DNA of 11,556 bases, from positions 1 through 11,556 of the forward strand of contig JALNXV010000081.1 of assembly GCA_023230175.1 (NCBI GenBank), given 5' to 3'. This DNA comes from Candidatus Cloacimonadota bacterium (GTDB taxonomy: Bacteria; Cloacimonadota; Cloacimonadia; Cloacimonadales; WRIO01). The notes below the pieces were generated by a model, which made no database searches, had not been told where the DNA came from, and worked only from the letters and a program-made list of their open reading frames with translations. Below are positions 1 through 8,100 of this stretch, piece after piece (the stretch's first letter is position 1; every line of letters begins with the position of its first letter). The translations under genes were made by a program, and so were the position numbers.

Positions 1-918
1 AGTTGGTACAGAAAATCCACCATCACTATCTCCAATAATCATTAGGTATTCAGGAGGGTTTTCCATAGTATTATATGCGTTTTGAATGTAAGATTTTATA
101 GCTGATGTTGAAGATCCTGCTGTAGATGTTGGGACTGCGGTTACTTCAAATCCTCTTTGTTGTTTCCATACTATTAATTGATTAAGAAGAGTTGCATCAG
201 GATTTCCTCCGTAAATAATTAAAAGTGAAGGCTCTTGATATACAGGATTAGTAAGTCTAACTTGTTCATAATTTGCAATAAGAGAACTGTATAAAGGTTC
301 GAAAGCTCTCGATATCTTATTGTTTATAGTATATGTAGGATTTGAATCAGATGATTCGTGTTTAATTTTAATCTTAATTCTTTGTGTTATCTCAATTTTT
401 TTTGTTTGAGGTGAATATCTCATTGGTTGAATTGAAATATTTATAATTTTCATATCTCTGATAGTAACCGGTTCAGAAATATTATAGATGTCTTCAGGGT
501 AAACGGTTGAAGTGTTTTTAGTCTCATAAAAATTGCTTTCAAAATCAAATGTTCTCTCTTGATTATCATAATTTTGTACAGGGAAAACATTGATATTTTC
601 GATGTAGGTTTTACTAGAAAGTGTTGAATTTTCAATGGAAATTGTACTGTTAAATGGTATTGCAATAGAAGTTGAAAAGATAGGTAATTCCGGGAAACCT
701 GTCTTTGCGGTCATTATTGCATCCATTTTAATCTGGTTAAAAATTTGTCCATTTTCTTCAATGGTTTCAATATTAAATTCTGGTAGATTAAATTCTATCT
801 CAGTTATTTCTTCAGAGATAGTTGAGACTTGTAAAACATTACTTGTTTCACTTGCATAAATTGATAAAAATAAAACTGAACTTATTAAAAAAATAAGTAT
901 TTTGCGGAAATCTTTCAT
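1..918 (-). CDS. Secreted gingipain-like C25 cysteine peptidase, N-terminal part (cut by left window edge)
   Basis: The frame runs from an ATG at 918 to the window edge without a stop, giving 306 residues. Residues 1-22 form a signal peptide: charged MKDFRK, a hydrophobic core ILIFLISSVLFL, and a likely cleavage after SIYA. About residues 25-190 resemble a gingipain (C25) propeptide, including the TAKTGFPELPIFSTSIAIP stretch (residues 70-88). From about residue 227 the C25 catalytic domain begins, with PSLLIIYGG, the WKQQRGFEVTAVPTS segment and EYLMIIGDSDGG (290-301). The catalytic His and Cys of this family lie further downstream and are outside the window, so activity cannot be judged. The start is supported by AAGGGG at 925-930, 6 nt upstream. 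Known family members are exported endopeptidases, often carrying a C-terminal type IX sorting domain; whether this one does cannot be seen. Family assignment is fairly sure, specificity unknown. Confidence 0.8.
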   Translation of the reverse strand, partial: MKDFRKILIFLISSVLFLSIYASETSNVLQVSTISEEITEIEFNLPEFNIETIEENGQIFNQIKMDAIMTAKTGFPELPIFSTSIAIPFNSTISIENSTLSSKTYIENINVFPVQNYDNQERTFDFESNFYETKNTSTVYPEDIYNISEPVTIRDMKIINISIQPMRYSPQTKKIEITQRIKIKIKHESSDSNPTYTINNKISRAFEPLYSSLIANYEQVRLTNPVYQEPSLLIIYGGNPDATLLNQLIVWKQQRGFEVTAVPTSTAGSSTSAIKSYIQNAYNTMENPPEYLMIIGDSDGGFSVPT

Positions 919-1029
919 ACCGTTCCCCTTGTTTCGTTATTTATATGTTAAATAAGCAAAATTAGTTCCATTTTTTAATAAGTTTGAATTATTTAAAGAT
1001 AAAAATGAAGGGGAGGTATGAATAACTTG
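919..1029 (-). other. Intergenic spacer upstream of the C25 peptidase gene
   Basis: This 111-nt AT-rich gap separates the methyltransferase stop from the peptidase start. On the minus strand it ends with the Shine-Dalgarno AAGGGG. A TATAAA box lies about 25 nt upstream of the start, but no convincing -35 box is spaced correctly from it. A small AATAAC-TT-GTTATT hairpin at 1021-1034 overlaps the end of the methyltransferase gene and is too short to call a terminator with confidence. Confidence 0.3.
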
Positions 1030-1779
1030 TTATTTTTTTATGATATATAAAATATTAGAACTATCAGGAGAAACATTTTTTAAATCAAAACTACCATATA
1101 TATCCTCAATGGTTAGTTTGCATTCAGAACATAGATCTTTAAATTCTTGTAATTCTGTATTTTTTAAGGCAATTTTATGTGTAAAATAAGATTCTTTTGA
1201 GTTTTTATCTGTGATTATATAATCATCTTCCCAGTATTGAATATTATCAGATATAACATAAGAAGTGTACATACTAACTTGGCATTCCATTTCTGAATTC
1301 CATTTAGAGTATAATTTGATACTTTCAGTTAGTGAATCTCCCTTTGCAATGTGAGGTGATATATCAAGAATAATTCTACCATTTTCAGTAAGGAGAGATT
1401 TTGCATTTAATAAACATTTGATTTGCTGGTCTTTGGTTAATAAGTATTGAAAGGTTGAGTATGGGAACATAATTAGATTAAATCTTTTTTCTGATTGAAA
1501 TGTTGTCATATCACCAACTAAAGGAGTAAGATTTTTATGATTGTTCTTTTGGATAAGTTTATGTATAAATTTTTCTGCACTATCTACAGCTGTAATTTTG
1601 AAGTTATGTTTAGCTAAAATTAAGCTTATTCTTCCTGTTCCACAACCAAATTCTAAGATTTCATCTTTATATAAATTAGCCATTTTTAGCCAAAAATAGA
1701 TATCTTTAGATTGTTCTTTACAAATAAATTCAAATTCCCAATCATAAAAGTTTACAAAGTCATTCCAATTAGTTTCCAT
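1030..1779 (-). CDS. Class I SAM-dependent methyltransferase, substrate unknown
   Basis: A 249-residue protein with the Rossmann-type methyltransferase fold. Motif I, which binds S-adenosylmethionine, is ILEFGCGTGR (residues 41-50). The acidic residue at the end of strand 2 is Asp66 in ITAVDSA. LVGDM (87-91) is the adenine-side motif. FNLIMFPYSTFQYL (100-113) is the motif IV strand and GRIILDI (134-140) the following strand. The C-terminal 100 residues carry the variable part that would set substrate choice, and I recognise no substrate signature in it. There is no signal peptide or membrane segment, so it is cytosolic. The ATG is preceded by AAAGG with a 7-nt spacer. It lies 22 nt after the M42 peptidase stop and is probably co-transcribed with it. 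The fold is confident; any specific reaction would be a guess. Confidence 0.85.
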   Translation of the reverse strand: METNWNDFVNFYDWEFEFICKEQSKDIYFWLKMANLYKDEILEFGCGTGRISLILAKHNFKITAVDSAEKFIHKLIQKNNHKNLTPLVGDMTTFQSEKRFNLIMFPYSTFQYLLTKDQQIKCLLNAKSLLTENGRIILDISPHIAKGDSLTESIKLYSKWNSEMECQVSMYTSYVISDNIQYWEDDYIITDKNSKESYFTHKIALKNTELQEFKDLCSECKLTIEDIYGSFDLKNVSPDSSNILYIIKK

Positions 1780-1801
1780 AATTCAACCTTTCTTTATGGT
1801 A

Positions 1802-2833
1802 TTAAGTAAGATAATGAAAGAGTAGATCTAACGTGGCAGATAATCCCTTGATATGAGTTCGTTCGTATCCGTGAGAAGCAAATACTCCCGGACCAATTAA
1901 TCCATGTATAATATCATATCCGGCATGTAAACTTGCTTCAACGTCACTTCCGTATCTTGGGTAAATGTCTATAGCGTAAGATAGTTTTTTTTGTTTTGCT
2001 ATATTAATGAGTTTTGTAACAAGATTGTAATCATACGGACCACCTGAATCTTTTGCACAAATAGATACTTTAGTCTCGTCAGTAGTTAAATCATCTCCTA
2101 CAGAACCCATATCAACAGATAGCATTTCGATAGTATCTACCGGTAACCCTGCACTGCCTCCATGGCCAACTTCTTCGTAGGTTGTAAACAAAAGATACAC
2201 TTTTCTTGAGAACTTTACATTCTCTTGTTTAATTAATTTTGCAAGGGTCATAAGAATTCCTGCACTTGCTTTATCGTCAAGGTGTCTACTTTTTATATAA
2301 CCACTTTTAGTAATTTTAACTCTTGGATCAATTGAAATAAAATCACCAACCTGAATACCTAATTTTTCAATATCTTCTTTTGAATTAACGTTTTCATCAA
2401 GAATTACTTCAACGGTTGAATCAGTACGTTTTGCATCTCCGACATTATCATATACATGCACAGAAGGAGTAGTAAGATAGAAAGTTCCTTCGTATTTCTT
2501 GTCATTTCTTGTGTGAATAATACAAGTTTCATTTTCAATATTGTTAGCAGGGAATCCACCGATGTTAGTATATCTAATTCTTCCATTACCTTTGATAGCT
2601 CTAACCATTGCTCCAAGAGTATCTACATGAGCGGCTAAAACAATAGGGTTCCCTTCACCCCCAAGAGGAACAACAACTGAACCTTTGATTGTTTGATAAG
2701 GTTCATAATTTATGCTTTGGAAATATTTAATTATATATTTACAGATATCTTGAGTGTAGCCGGTTGGGCTTGGAATATTACACAGTGTTTTAATATTATT
2801 AATAATGTCATTGGACCATTTTTTACTTATCAT
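1802..2833 (-). CDS. M42 family metallo-aminopeptidase (FrvX / glutamyl aminopeptidase type)
   Basis: A 343-residue protein, the usual length for M42 peptidases, which form large cytosolic tetrahedral (TET) assemblies that remove N-terminal residues from peptides. The full dinuclear metal site is visible by comparison with the family: His69 and Asp71 in AAHVDTLG, bridging Asp186 in HLDDKAS, catalytic base Glu220 and ligand Glu221 in TTYEEVGHGG, Asp241 in LSVDMGS, and His327 in ERTHIKG. The segment from about residue 73 to 170, between the first and second metal motifs, corresponds to the inserted PDZ-like oligomerisation domain. No signal peptide is present. The ATG has GAGGT 5 nt upstream. 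The gene follows the nuoEF terminator and precedes the methyltransferase by 22 nt. M42 members are often misannotated as cellulases or endoglucanases; the motifs here support the peptidase. Side-chain preference cannot be read from the sequence. Confidence 0.93.
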   Translation of the reverse strand: MISKKWSNDIINNIKTLCNIPSPTGYTQDICKYIIKYFQSINYEPYQTIKGSVVVPLGGEGNPIVLAAHVDTLGAMVRAIKGNGRIRYTNIGGFPANNIENETCIIHTRNDKKYEGTFYLTTPSVHVYDNVGDAKRTDSTVEVILDENVNSKEDIEKLGIQVGDFISIDPRVKITKSGYIKSRHLDDKASAGILMTLAKLIKQENVKFSRKVYLLFTTYEEVGHGGSAGLPVDTIEMLSVDMGSVGDDLTTDETKVSICAKDSGGPYDYNLVTKLINIAKQKKLSYAIDIYPRYGSDVEASLHAGYDIIHGLIGPGVFASHGYERTHIKGLSATLDLLFHYLT

Positions 2834-2860
2834 AATTACCTCATTAATATGTTATTTAGC

Positions 2861-2894
2861 AAAATACCTCCGATAAAGGTAGTTTATCGGAGGT
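2861..2894 (-). terminator. Intrinsic terminator after the nuoEF-like operon
   Basis: ACCTCCGATAAA (2866-2877) pairs perfectly with TTTATCGGAGGT (2883-2894) around a 5-nt loop, a 12-bp stem. On the minus strand the stem is followed by ATTTTGC, a short U run. It starts 20 nt past the nuoF-like stop codon and ends before the M42 peptidase ribosome binding site. The stem can be extended with CAAAAT/ATTTTG (2860-2865 with 2901-2906) across a 6-nt bulge. Confidence 0.75.
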
Positions 2895-2913
2895 TGATAT
2901 ATTTTGAAAATTA

Positions 2914-4482
2914 TTACTCGTTGTTTTTAACTGCAGCTTCAAATTCTTCTTTGAAGTTATCAAAGGCTGATTTGATAGGCATAATAAGTGATTGACCAAG
3001 TGCACAAAATGCTGTATCTTTCATAGTTTGGGCGATTAGTAACATCTTGTCTAAATCGTCTTGGGTGCCATAACCGTTTCTAACTTTGTTAATAAGCACA
3101 AATAATTCTTGAGTACCTACAGAACAAGGCATACATTTTCCACAGGATTCGTGTCTAAAGAAACGAATTACAGAATATAACATTTCTATCATAGAAACAT
3201 CTTGATTCATTACAAGTATAGCTCCTGAACCAAGGACAGCCATATATTCGGCAAGGCTGACGAAATCCATTTTAACATCAAGTCTTTCATCAGACAAAAA
3301 TACTCCTGCTGCACCTCCAACAAGGGCTGCTTTGAACTTTTTGCCGTCTTTCATACCTCCACCAAATTTATTAATGATATCTCTTAATCTTACTCCCATA
3401 TCAACTTCACAGAGACCGGGATAGGCGACATCTCCTAAAATAGTATAAACTTTTGTTCCAAAGCATTCACCTGTGCCATGAGCTTTATATGCATCGGCAC
3501 CATTTAGGATAATGAATGGTACATTAGCAATAGTTTCTACATTATTTACTACTGTAGGTTTTTGCCAAGCTCCTTTAACTCCGGGGAATGGCGGTTTAGT
3601 TCTAGGGGTTCCTCTGTTTCCTTCCATTGATTCAATAAGAGCGGTTTCTTCACCGCAAACATAAGCTCCGGCTCCAATTTTGATATCAATATCTAAATCG
3701 AATCCGCTATCCATAATATTTTTACCGAGAAGACCATATTCTTTTGCCTGTTGAATTGCTTTCCTAAGTCTTGCTATGCAAAGCTTATATTCTCCACGAA
3801 CATAAATATATGCGTTATGAGCTCCAACAGCATAAGCGGCAATCATAATGCCTTCGAGTAGTTTGTGTGGGTCGCCTTCCATAATGAGTCTATCTTTAAA
3901 TGTGCCTGGTTCGCCTTCGTCAGCGTTTATGACTATAAGTTTGTCATCAGATTCGATTGGAGCTGTGAAAGACCATTTTAAGCCTGTGGTAAAACCTGCA
4001 CCACCTCTACCTCTAAGCTCTGATTTTTTAACTTCATTTACGATATCGTTTGGTTTCATTTGAGTAAGGGCTTTCTCCCAAGCAAGGTAGCCGTTTGCTC
4101 CAATATATTCCTCAATATTTTCAGGGTCGATAAGACCGGAATGGTCTAAGACAATTCTATTTTTATAATTGAAATCATGAAGTTCAATAGTTTTTTTATC
4201 AAATAATAAATCTTTTACCGGTCTGCCTTTGAGAAGATGTTCTTCACAAATCAGAGGAACATTTTCCGGTGTTACATTATGATAATAAATTTGTTCCGGG
4301 TAAACCATCAAACAAACACCTTGACCAAAAAAACCTAATGGTCCTGTTTCAAGTATTTTATATTCGTCGTCAAGATTAAGTTTTGCTAAATTTTTTTCAA
4401 AAGCATTTTTTACTTCTTTTGCACCGGCTTGAACTCCTGATTCATCGAATCCAATTAATATATGTCCTCTGAAGATACTCAT
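2914..4482 (-). CDS. nuoF: NADH-binding FMN/[4Fe-4S] diaphorase subunit, NuoF/HydB-like
   Basis: A 522-residue protein of the NuoF/HydB family, which oxidises NADH at FMN and passes electrons through a [4Fe-4S] cluster. Residues 1-95 are a thioredoxin-like domain. The core follows: FMN-binding GRGGAGFTTGLKW (158-170), NADH-binding ADEGEPGTFKDR (187-198), GAGAYVCGEETALIESMEGN (270-289) with TPRTKPPFP after it, and an SLBB-like region around 340-400. The cluster ligands are Cys447, Cys450 and Cys453 in ESCGKCMPC and Cys493 in AFCALG. It is longer than E. coli NuoF (about 445 residues) because of the N-terminal domain, and lacks the C-terminal ferredoxin domain of HydB. In the N-terminal domain all four expected [2Fe-2S] Cys positions are replaced (Gly11, Gly16, Pro48, Phe52). 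Its ATG overlaps the nuoE-like stop as ATGA, with AAGGAGG 6 nt upstream. The electron acceptor subunit is not encoded nearby. Confidence 0.93.
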   Translation of the reverse strand: MSIFRGHILIGFDESGVQAGAKEVKNAFEKNLAKLNLDDEYKILETGPLGFFGQGVCLMVYPEQIYYHNVTPENVPLICEEHLLKGRPVKDLLFDKKTIELHDFNYKNRIVLDHSGLIDPENIEEYIGANGYLAWEKALTQMKPNDIVNEVKKSELRGRGGAGFTTGLKWSFTAPIESDDKLIVINADEGEPGTFKDRLIMEGDPHKLLEGIMIAAYAVGAHNAYIYVRGEYKLCIARLRKAIQQAKEYGLLGKNIMDSGFDLDIDIKIGAGAYVCGEETALIESMEGNRGTPRTKPPFPGVKGAWQKPTVVNNVETIANVPFIILNGADAYKAHGTGECFGTKVYTILGDVAYPGLCEVDMGVRLRDIINKFGGGMKDGKKFKAALVGGAAGVFLSDERLDVKMDFVSLAEYMAVLGSGAILVMNQDVSMIEMLYSVIRFFRHESCGKCMPCSVGTQELFVLINKVRNGYGTQDDLDKMLLIAQTMKDTAFCALGQSLIMPIKSAFDNFKEEFEAAVKNNE

Positions 4483-4937
4483 TTCAAGCCTCCTTTATAG
4501 TCTTCAATGATTTTTACGATTTTGTCTTCGTTTAAGTCTCCGTAGATATCTTCATTAATCATCATTACAGGTGCATTTCCGCATACTCCGAGGCATTCAC
4601 AGACTTCGAGAGTAAATAATCCGTCTTTAGTTGTTTCCCCTAATTTGATTCCAAGCATTTCTCTTAATTTAGCAACGATTTTGTCTGAACCTTTCAAAAA
4701 ACATGGAGGAGATTGACAAAATCTAATCACGTTTTTACCCCTTGGTTTTGTACTAAACATTGAATAAAATGTTAAAACTCCATAAATATGATTAGGTGCA
4801 ATTTTTAAAAATTCTCCAACTTCTCTCACAGCATCTTCAGGTATATAGTTTTGAGGATGTGTGTCTTGAATTTCATGTAAGATATAGATTAAGTTTTCTT
4901 TTTCAGGTGGATACTTTTTTAAAATATTTTCGTACAT
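4479..4937 (-). CDS. nuoE: [2Fe-2S] diaphorase subunit, NuoE/HydC-like
   Basis: A 152-residue protein of the NuoE/HydC (24-kDa, thioredoxin-like [2Fe-2S]) family, partner of the NuoF-like subunit encoded next. The helical N-terminal half has the family's VREVGEFLKIAPNHIYGVLT and FYSMFSTKPRGK segments. The cluster ligands are Cys74 and Cys79 in RFCQSPPC and Cys115 and Cys119 in ECLGVCGNAP, numbered from the start chosen here. I place the start at the ATG at 4937, because AAGGAG (4944-4949) sits 6 nt upstream of it; a TTG two codons earlier abuts the ribosome binding site directly and is unlikely. The stop overlaps the nuoF-like ATG, so translation is probably coupled. Expected role: cytosolic NADH-dependent electron transfer with NuoF; in HydABC-type enzymes this subunit serves an Fe-only hydrogenase. 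No hydrogenase or NuoG gene lies in the window. Confidence 0.93.
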   Translation of the reverse strand: MYENILKKYPPEKENLIYILHEIQDTHPQNYIPEDAVREVGEFLKIAPNHIYGVLTFYSMFSTKPRGKNVIRFCQSPPCFLKGSDKIVAKLREMLGIKLGETTKDGLFTLEVCECLGVCGNAPVMMINEDIYGDLNEDKIVKIIEDYKGGLK

Positions 4938-4943
4938 TAGCAA

Positions 4944-4949
4944 CTCCTT
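4944..4949 (-). promoter_or_regulatory. Ribosome binding site deciding the nuoE-like start
   Basis: AAGGAG on the minus strand lies 6 nt from the ATG at 4937 but directly against the in-frame TTG at 4943, which favours the ATG start. Confidence 0.7.
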
Positions 4950-4977
4950 TTATGACCCGTTAATATATTCTGTGTAA

Positions 4978-5006
4978 ATTTAAAAAAATGAATTTAATTT
5001 TGTCAA
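4978..5006 (-). promoter_or_regulatory. Candidate sigma-70-type promoter of the nuoEF-like operon
   Basis: On the minus strand TTGACA (5006-5001) matches the -35 consensus exactly. After a 17-nt spacer comes TTAAAT (4983-4978), a 4-of-6 match to the -10 box, which would leave a leader of roughly 35 nt before the nuoE-like ATG. A perfect TATAAT (5051-5046) lies further upstream but has no matching -35 box. The class of sigma factor in this organism is unknown. Confidence 0.45.
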
Positions 5007-5101
5007 CTAAAAAATTTCTTTTTTTGTTGTATTACCTTTTGATTTATTATAGCTTATAGAAAAATCATTAGTTAGAGGATATTGAACTTTATAAAATTAT
5101 C

Positions 5102-5128
5102 AAAAAAAAACTATAAGTTTAAAACTTA
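5102..5128 (-). terminator. Weak intrinsic terminator at the end of the tamB-like gene
   Basis: The palindrome TAAGTTTAAAACTTA (5114-5128) spans the tamB-like stop codon and is followed, on the minus strand after TAG, by a run of nine T (5110-5102). The stem is all but G-C-free, so it would be weak, but the position and U tract fit termination before the nuoEF promoter. Confidence 0.4.
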
Positions 5129-8100
5129 AATGTTCTTAACAAAAAGATTTCATGAGCATTATCTTGTTTATCCGGGTTTATTTCGTATGAATATTTTACT
5201 TTTAATTTGAGAGGTAAATCATATCTTAATCCTATAGTTTGGTATAGGTAGGTGTCAGTATTGTTTGCAAGGTCTGTACCTTCTTGAAATATTGCATTAT
5301 ATTCAATAAACATATTATTAGTGATATATTTACCCATCGAAATCGTAAGGTTGTTAAGTAAAATACTTGAATTGTAAGTTGAAGACTCATTATTATCTTC
5401 TTTTGTATCTTTCCATGTTTTGCTATTTATTAGATTTTGAATAAATCCGGGGCTGATATTGAAAGAGTCTAATTTGAGAAATTTTCTTATTCTATTTTCT
5501 ATTGGAGAAATATATTGATCGAGTAAAGCTGAGCCGATACCAACACTAACCATCTGTATTGCTTCATCTTGAACTATATTTTGATATTGACTTTCACTGA
5601 GATCATCTAAAGATTTTCCGTATTTTAGTTTAGCCAAGATTTGAGTAATTGTTTTATCTTCAAAATCATCGCTATTAAGAGTCATTCTAAAGCTATCCCA
5701 AATAGACTTTTCTCCTGTTTTGTCGGTATAAATCTCAAGAGTAATCGTAGTACCGTCTGCAACTTTTTTATAGAAAGATCCAAATATTGTTGGTAAGGTT
5801 TCGTATGGATTAAGTCTTACTTGTGCATAATCTACTGTAAATGTAGTTCCAAATAATTCTACAGTTCCTTCTTCAGATTTAAAGTCGGCTTCATAAGCAA
5901 ACCAACCTTGATCGTAAAGTAAATGCAAATAGCTGTCGGTTGTTGTTTTTAAGTCTAATGGATAAGTAACATATTTACAGTTTTTAGTAAAATGCATCAT
6001 TAGATCTAATTTAAAAGGTAATATAGTTTTATCTTCAATATAGTCTGATTTTTGAGTTTCTTGGTATGATTTTATTTCTGTTCTGACAAAATTAAACATT
6101 TTTAGTATATTTTCTGAGTTTGCAGGGTAAATGCCACTACCATTGGAAAAGAAAACATCTCCGTAAATCTTGATATCATCAAATGGTCCGGTAATTATGG
6201 CTTCGTCGTTATATCTACCTTTGATAACTGCATTTGCAACCGAACTATGTGGCATATAGGTTGGTAAGTGAAATAATAAACCTGTTTCATCTGTTTTAAG
6301 ATAAAATATTCCGAGATTTAAATTTGCTAATTCAAAATTATCTTCAGGTTGTTTTGATATTTCATTTCTAAAAAATATTTCGCCTTGACCCATTCTTGCT
6401 TTTAAATCCTTAAAGATAAGAGAATTATTTGTTATTTCTGCTTCGATATTTATCTTATCAATAAGTTCTTGTTGTGATAGAATTTTTAACCAGGCTTTTT
6501 GAATATTTATTTTACCATTATTTAAGACTATTCCGTCTTCATTCATTGTTATATAGGTAGTAAAAGCTAAATCTGCTTTACCTGAGATAAAGATTTTGCT
6601 TAATTTTTTGAGGTAATTAGCTAAATCGGCATTTATATTTACAATTAAACTATCAGATGTAGGTAGGACTGTATTAGTGAAAATGTTATAGTTTAATAAT
6701 CCTTTGATGTTTGCGTCTATTTCGTTTTGCCTGGTGATTGCAAAATTATTAACCTTTATTCCTGATTTTGATTGCTCAATATCAATATCAACTGAGTCAA
6801 TGAAGTATTTATCATATCTTAGATCATTGCCAATAATTGATAGATTAGCAGTTATGTTTTTGTTTTCTTTTTGATAGGTAAAGTCAGTTATAAGGTTTCC
6901 TTGCATTATGTTATCTTGACTGAATTTCTCAAGTAAAGTATTACTTTGAGATTTTAAAATAATACTTTCACCAAAATCTTTGATAATTAAATTTGAATTT
7001 ACCAATGTTTTATTGTTTTTTAAAATATCAAGTTTTTCTATTTTAATATCTGATAATTGACCGGAACCCTTGATTTTGACGTCAATATCAGTAAAAGGGG
7101 AGTGTGAAGCATAAGGTATATATCTTAGTGAATCTACTGATATATTGAAATCTAAAGGTGTTTTCCTGCTATTATTTAACGAGAAGTCAAGATTTAGAAA
7201 GCCTTCGAAATTTTTAGCTAAATTTCTGCTTAAATATAAAGAACTTATGTCTTTTAAAGGGATTTTATTTGCATTAATAGAAAAATCATAGCGAAGTTTA
7301 TCAATATTTGTTATTAAAAGTGACCCATTGAAGACTTTATTGATTAATAAATTATGTGATTTGAGTAATGTTTTATTTCCTGATGCTGAAAAATCTATTG
7401 ATAAAGGTGTATAATTGAAAAAAGAATCATCAATATTGATTTCTACAGAAAGAGAGTCTTGTTCTTTATTGTATGATACATCAGAAAGTAATTTTATATA
7501 GTAATCTTTGATTAAGTTGTTTCCTAATTGTAAATTTCCTAAACTTTTTATTTTATTATCTATGCTATTAACTACTAATTCACCATTGAGTTTTAAATTA
7601 CCAAATTGTTGATTTAAGTTTTTAATATTAAAATTATTAAAATTAGATTTTGATGACCATGATTTTGTTTTGAGATTTAGTATAGTATTATTTTTGATGG
7701 GTATAAAATCATTTGCTAAATTACTTTTAGACTCTTGAGATAGATTTATTTCTATTTTCTCGTTATTAAGCGTAACTAGTGAGTTTAGATTTTGTAGATT
7801 ATATTTTCCATACTTGATGTTTAGAGAATCAATATCTGTGGTTAACATATAGTTATTATTACTTTTAACGTTATAATTGAAGGTTGATTTCATATCAAAT
7901 ACCATATCAATATTGTTTATTGAATAGTAGAGTTTTTTTGCATAAAGATTTAGTTGTAACTGTTGTTGTTTTAGATTAAGTTTGCCTGATCCTTTTAAAA
8001 TTGAATTAAGAAATTTTGAATGATTAAGGTTGATTAAGATATTTTCATTGGGGAAATTATTTGAGTTAAGTTCAATATGGATGTCTTTTAACTTTTCAGA

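Noticed and set aside
1007..1050. Plus-strand AAGGGGAGG followed by an ATG, looking like a translation start
   Set aside because: The frame stops after ten codons inside the end of the methyltransferase gene; no gene follows, so the purine run is chance.
2404..2638. Short frames on both strands inside the M42 peptidase gene
   Set aside because: They lie within a gene whose full metal-site motifs are intact in its own frame; they are shadow frames without start signals.
4938..4943. TTG start two codons upstream for the nuoE-like gene
   Set aside because: The AAGGAG site directly abuts this TTG, leaving no spacer, whereas the ATG at 4937 has an ideal 6-nt spacing.
5041..5060. Perfect TATAAT at 5046-5051 (minus strand) as a promoter
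   Set aside because: No -35-like hexamer is found 16-18 nt upstream, and the TTGACA promoter candidate closer to the gene explains expression better.
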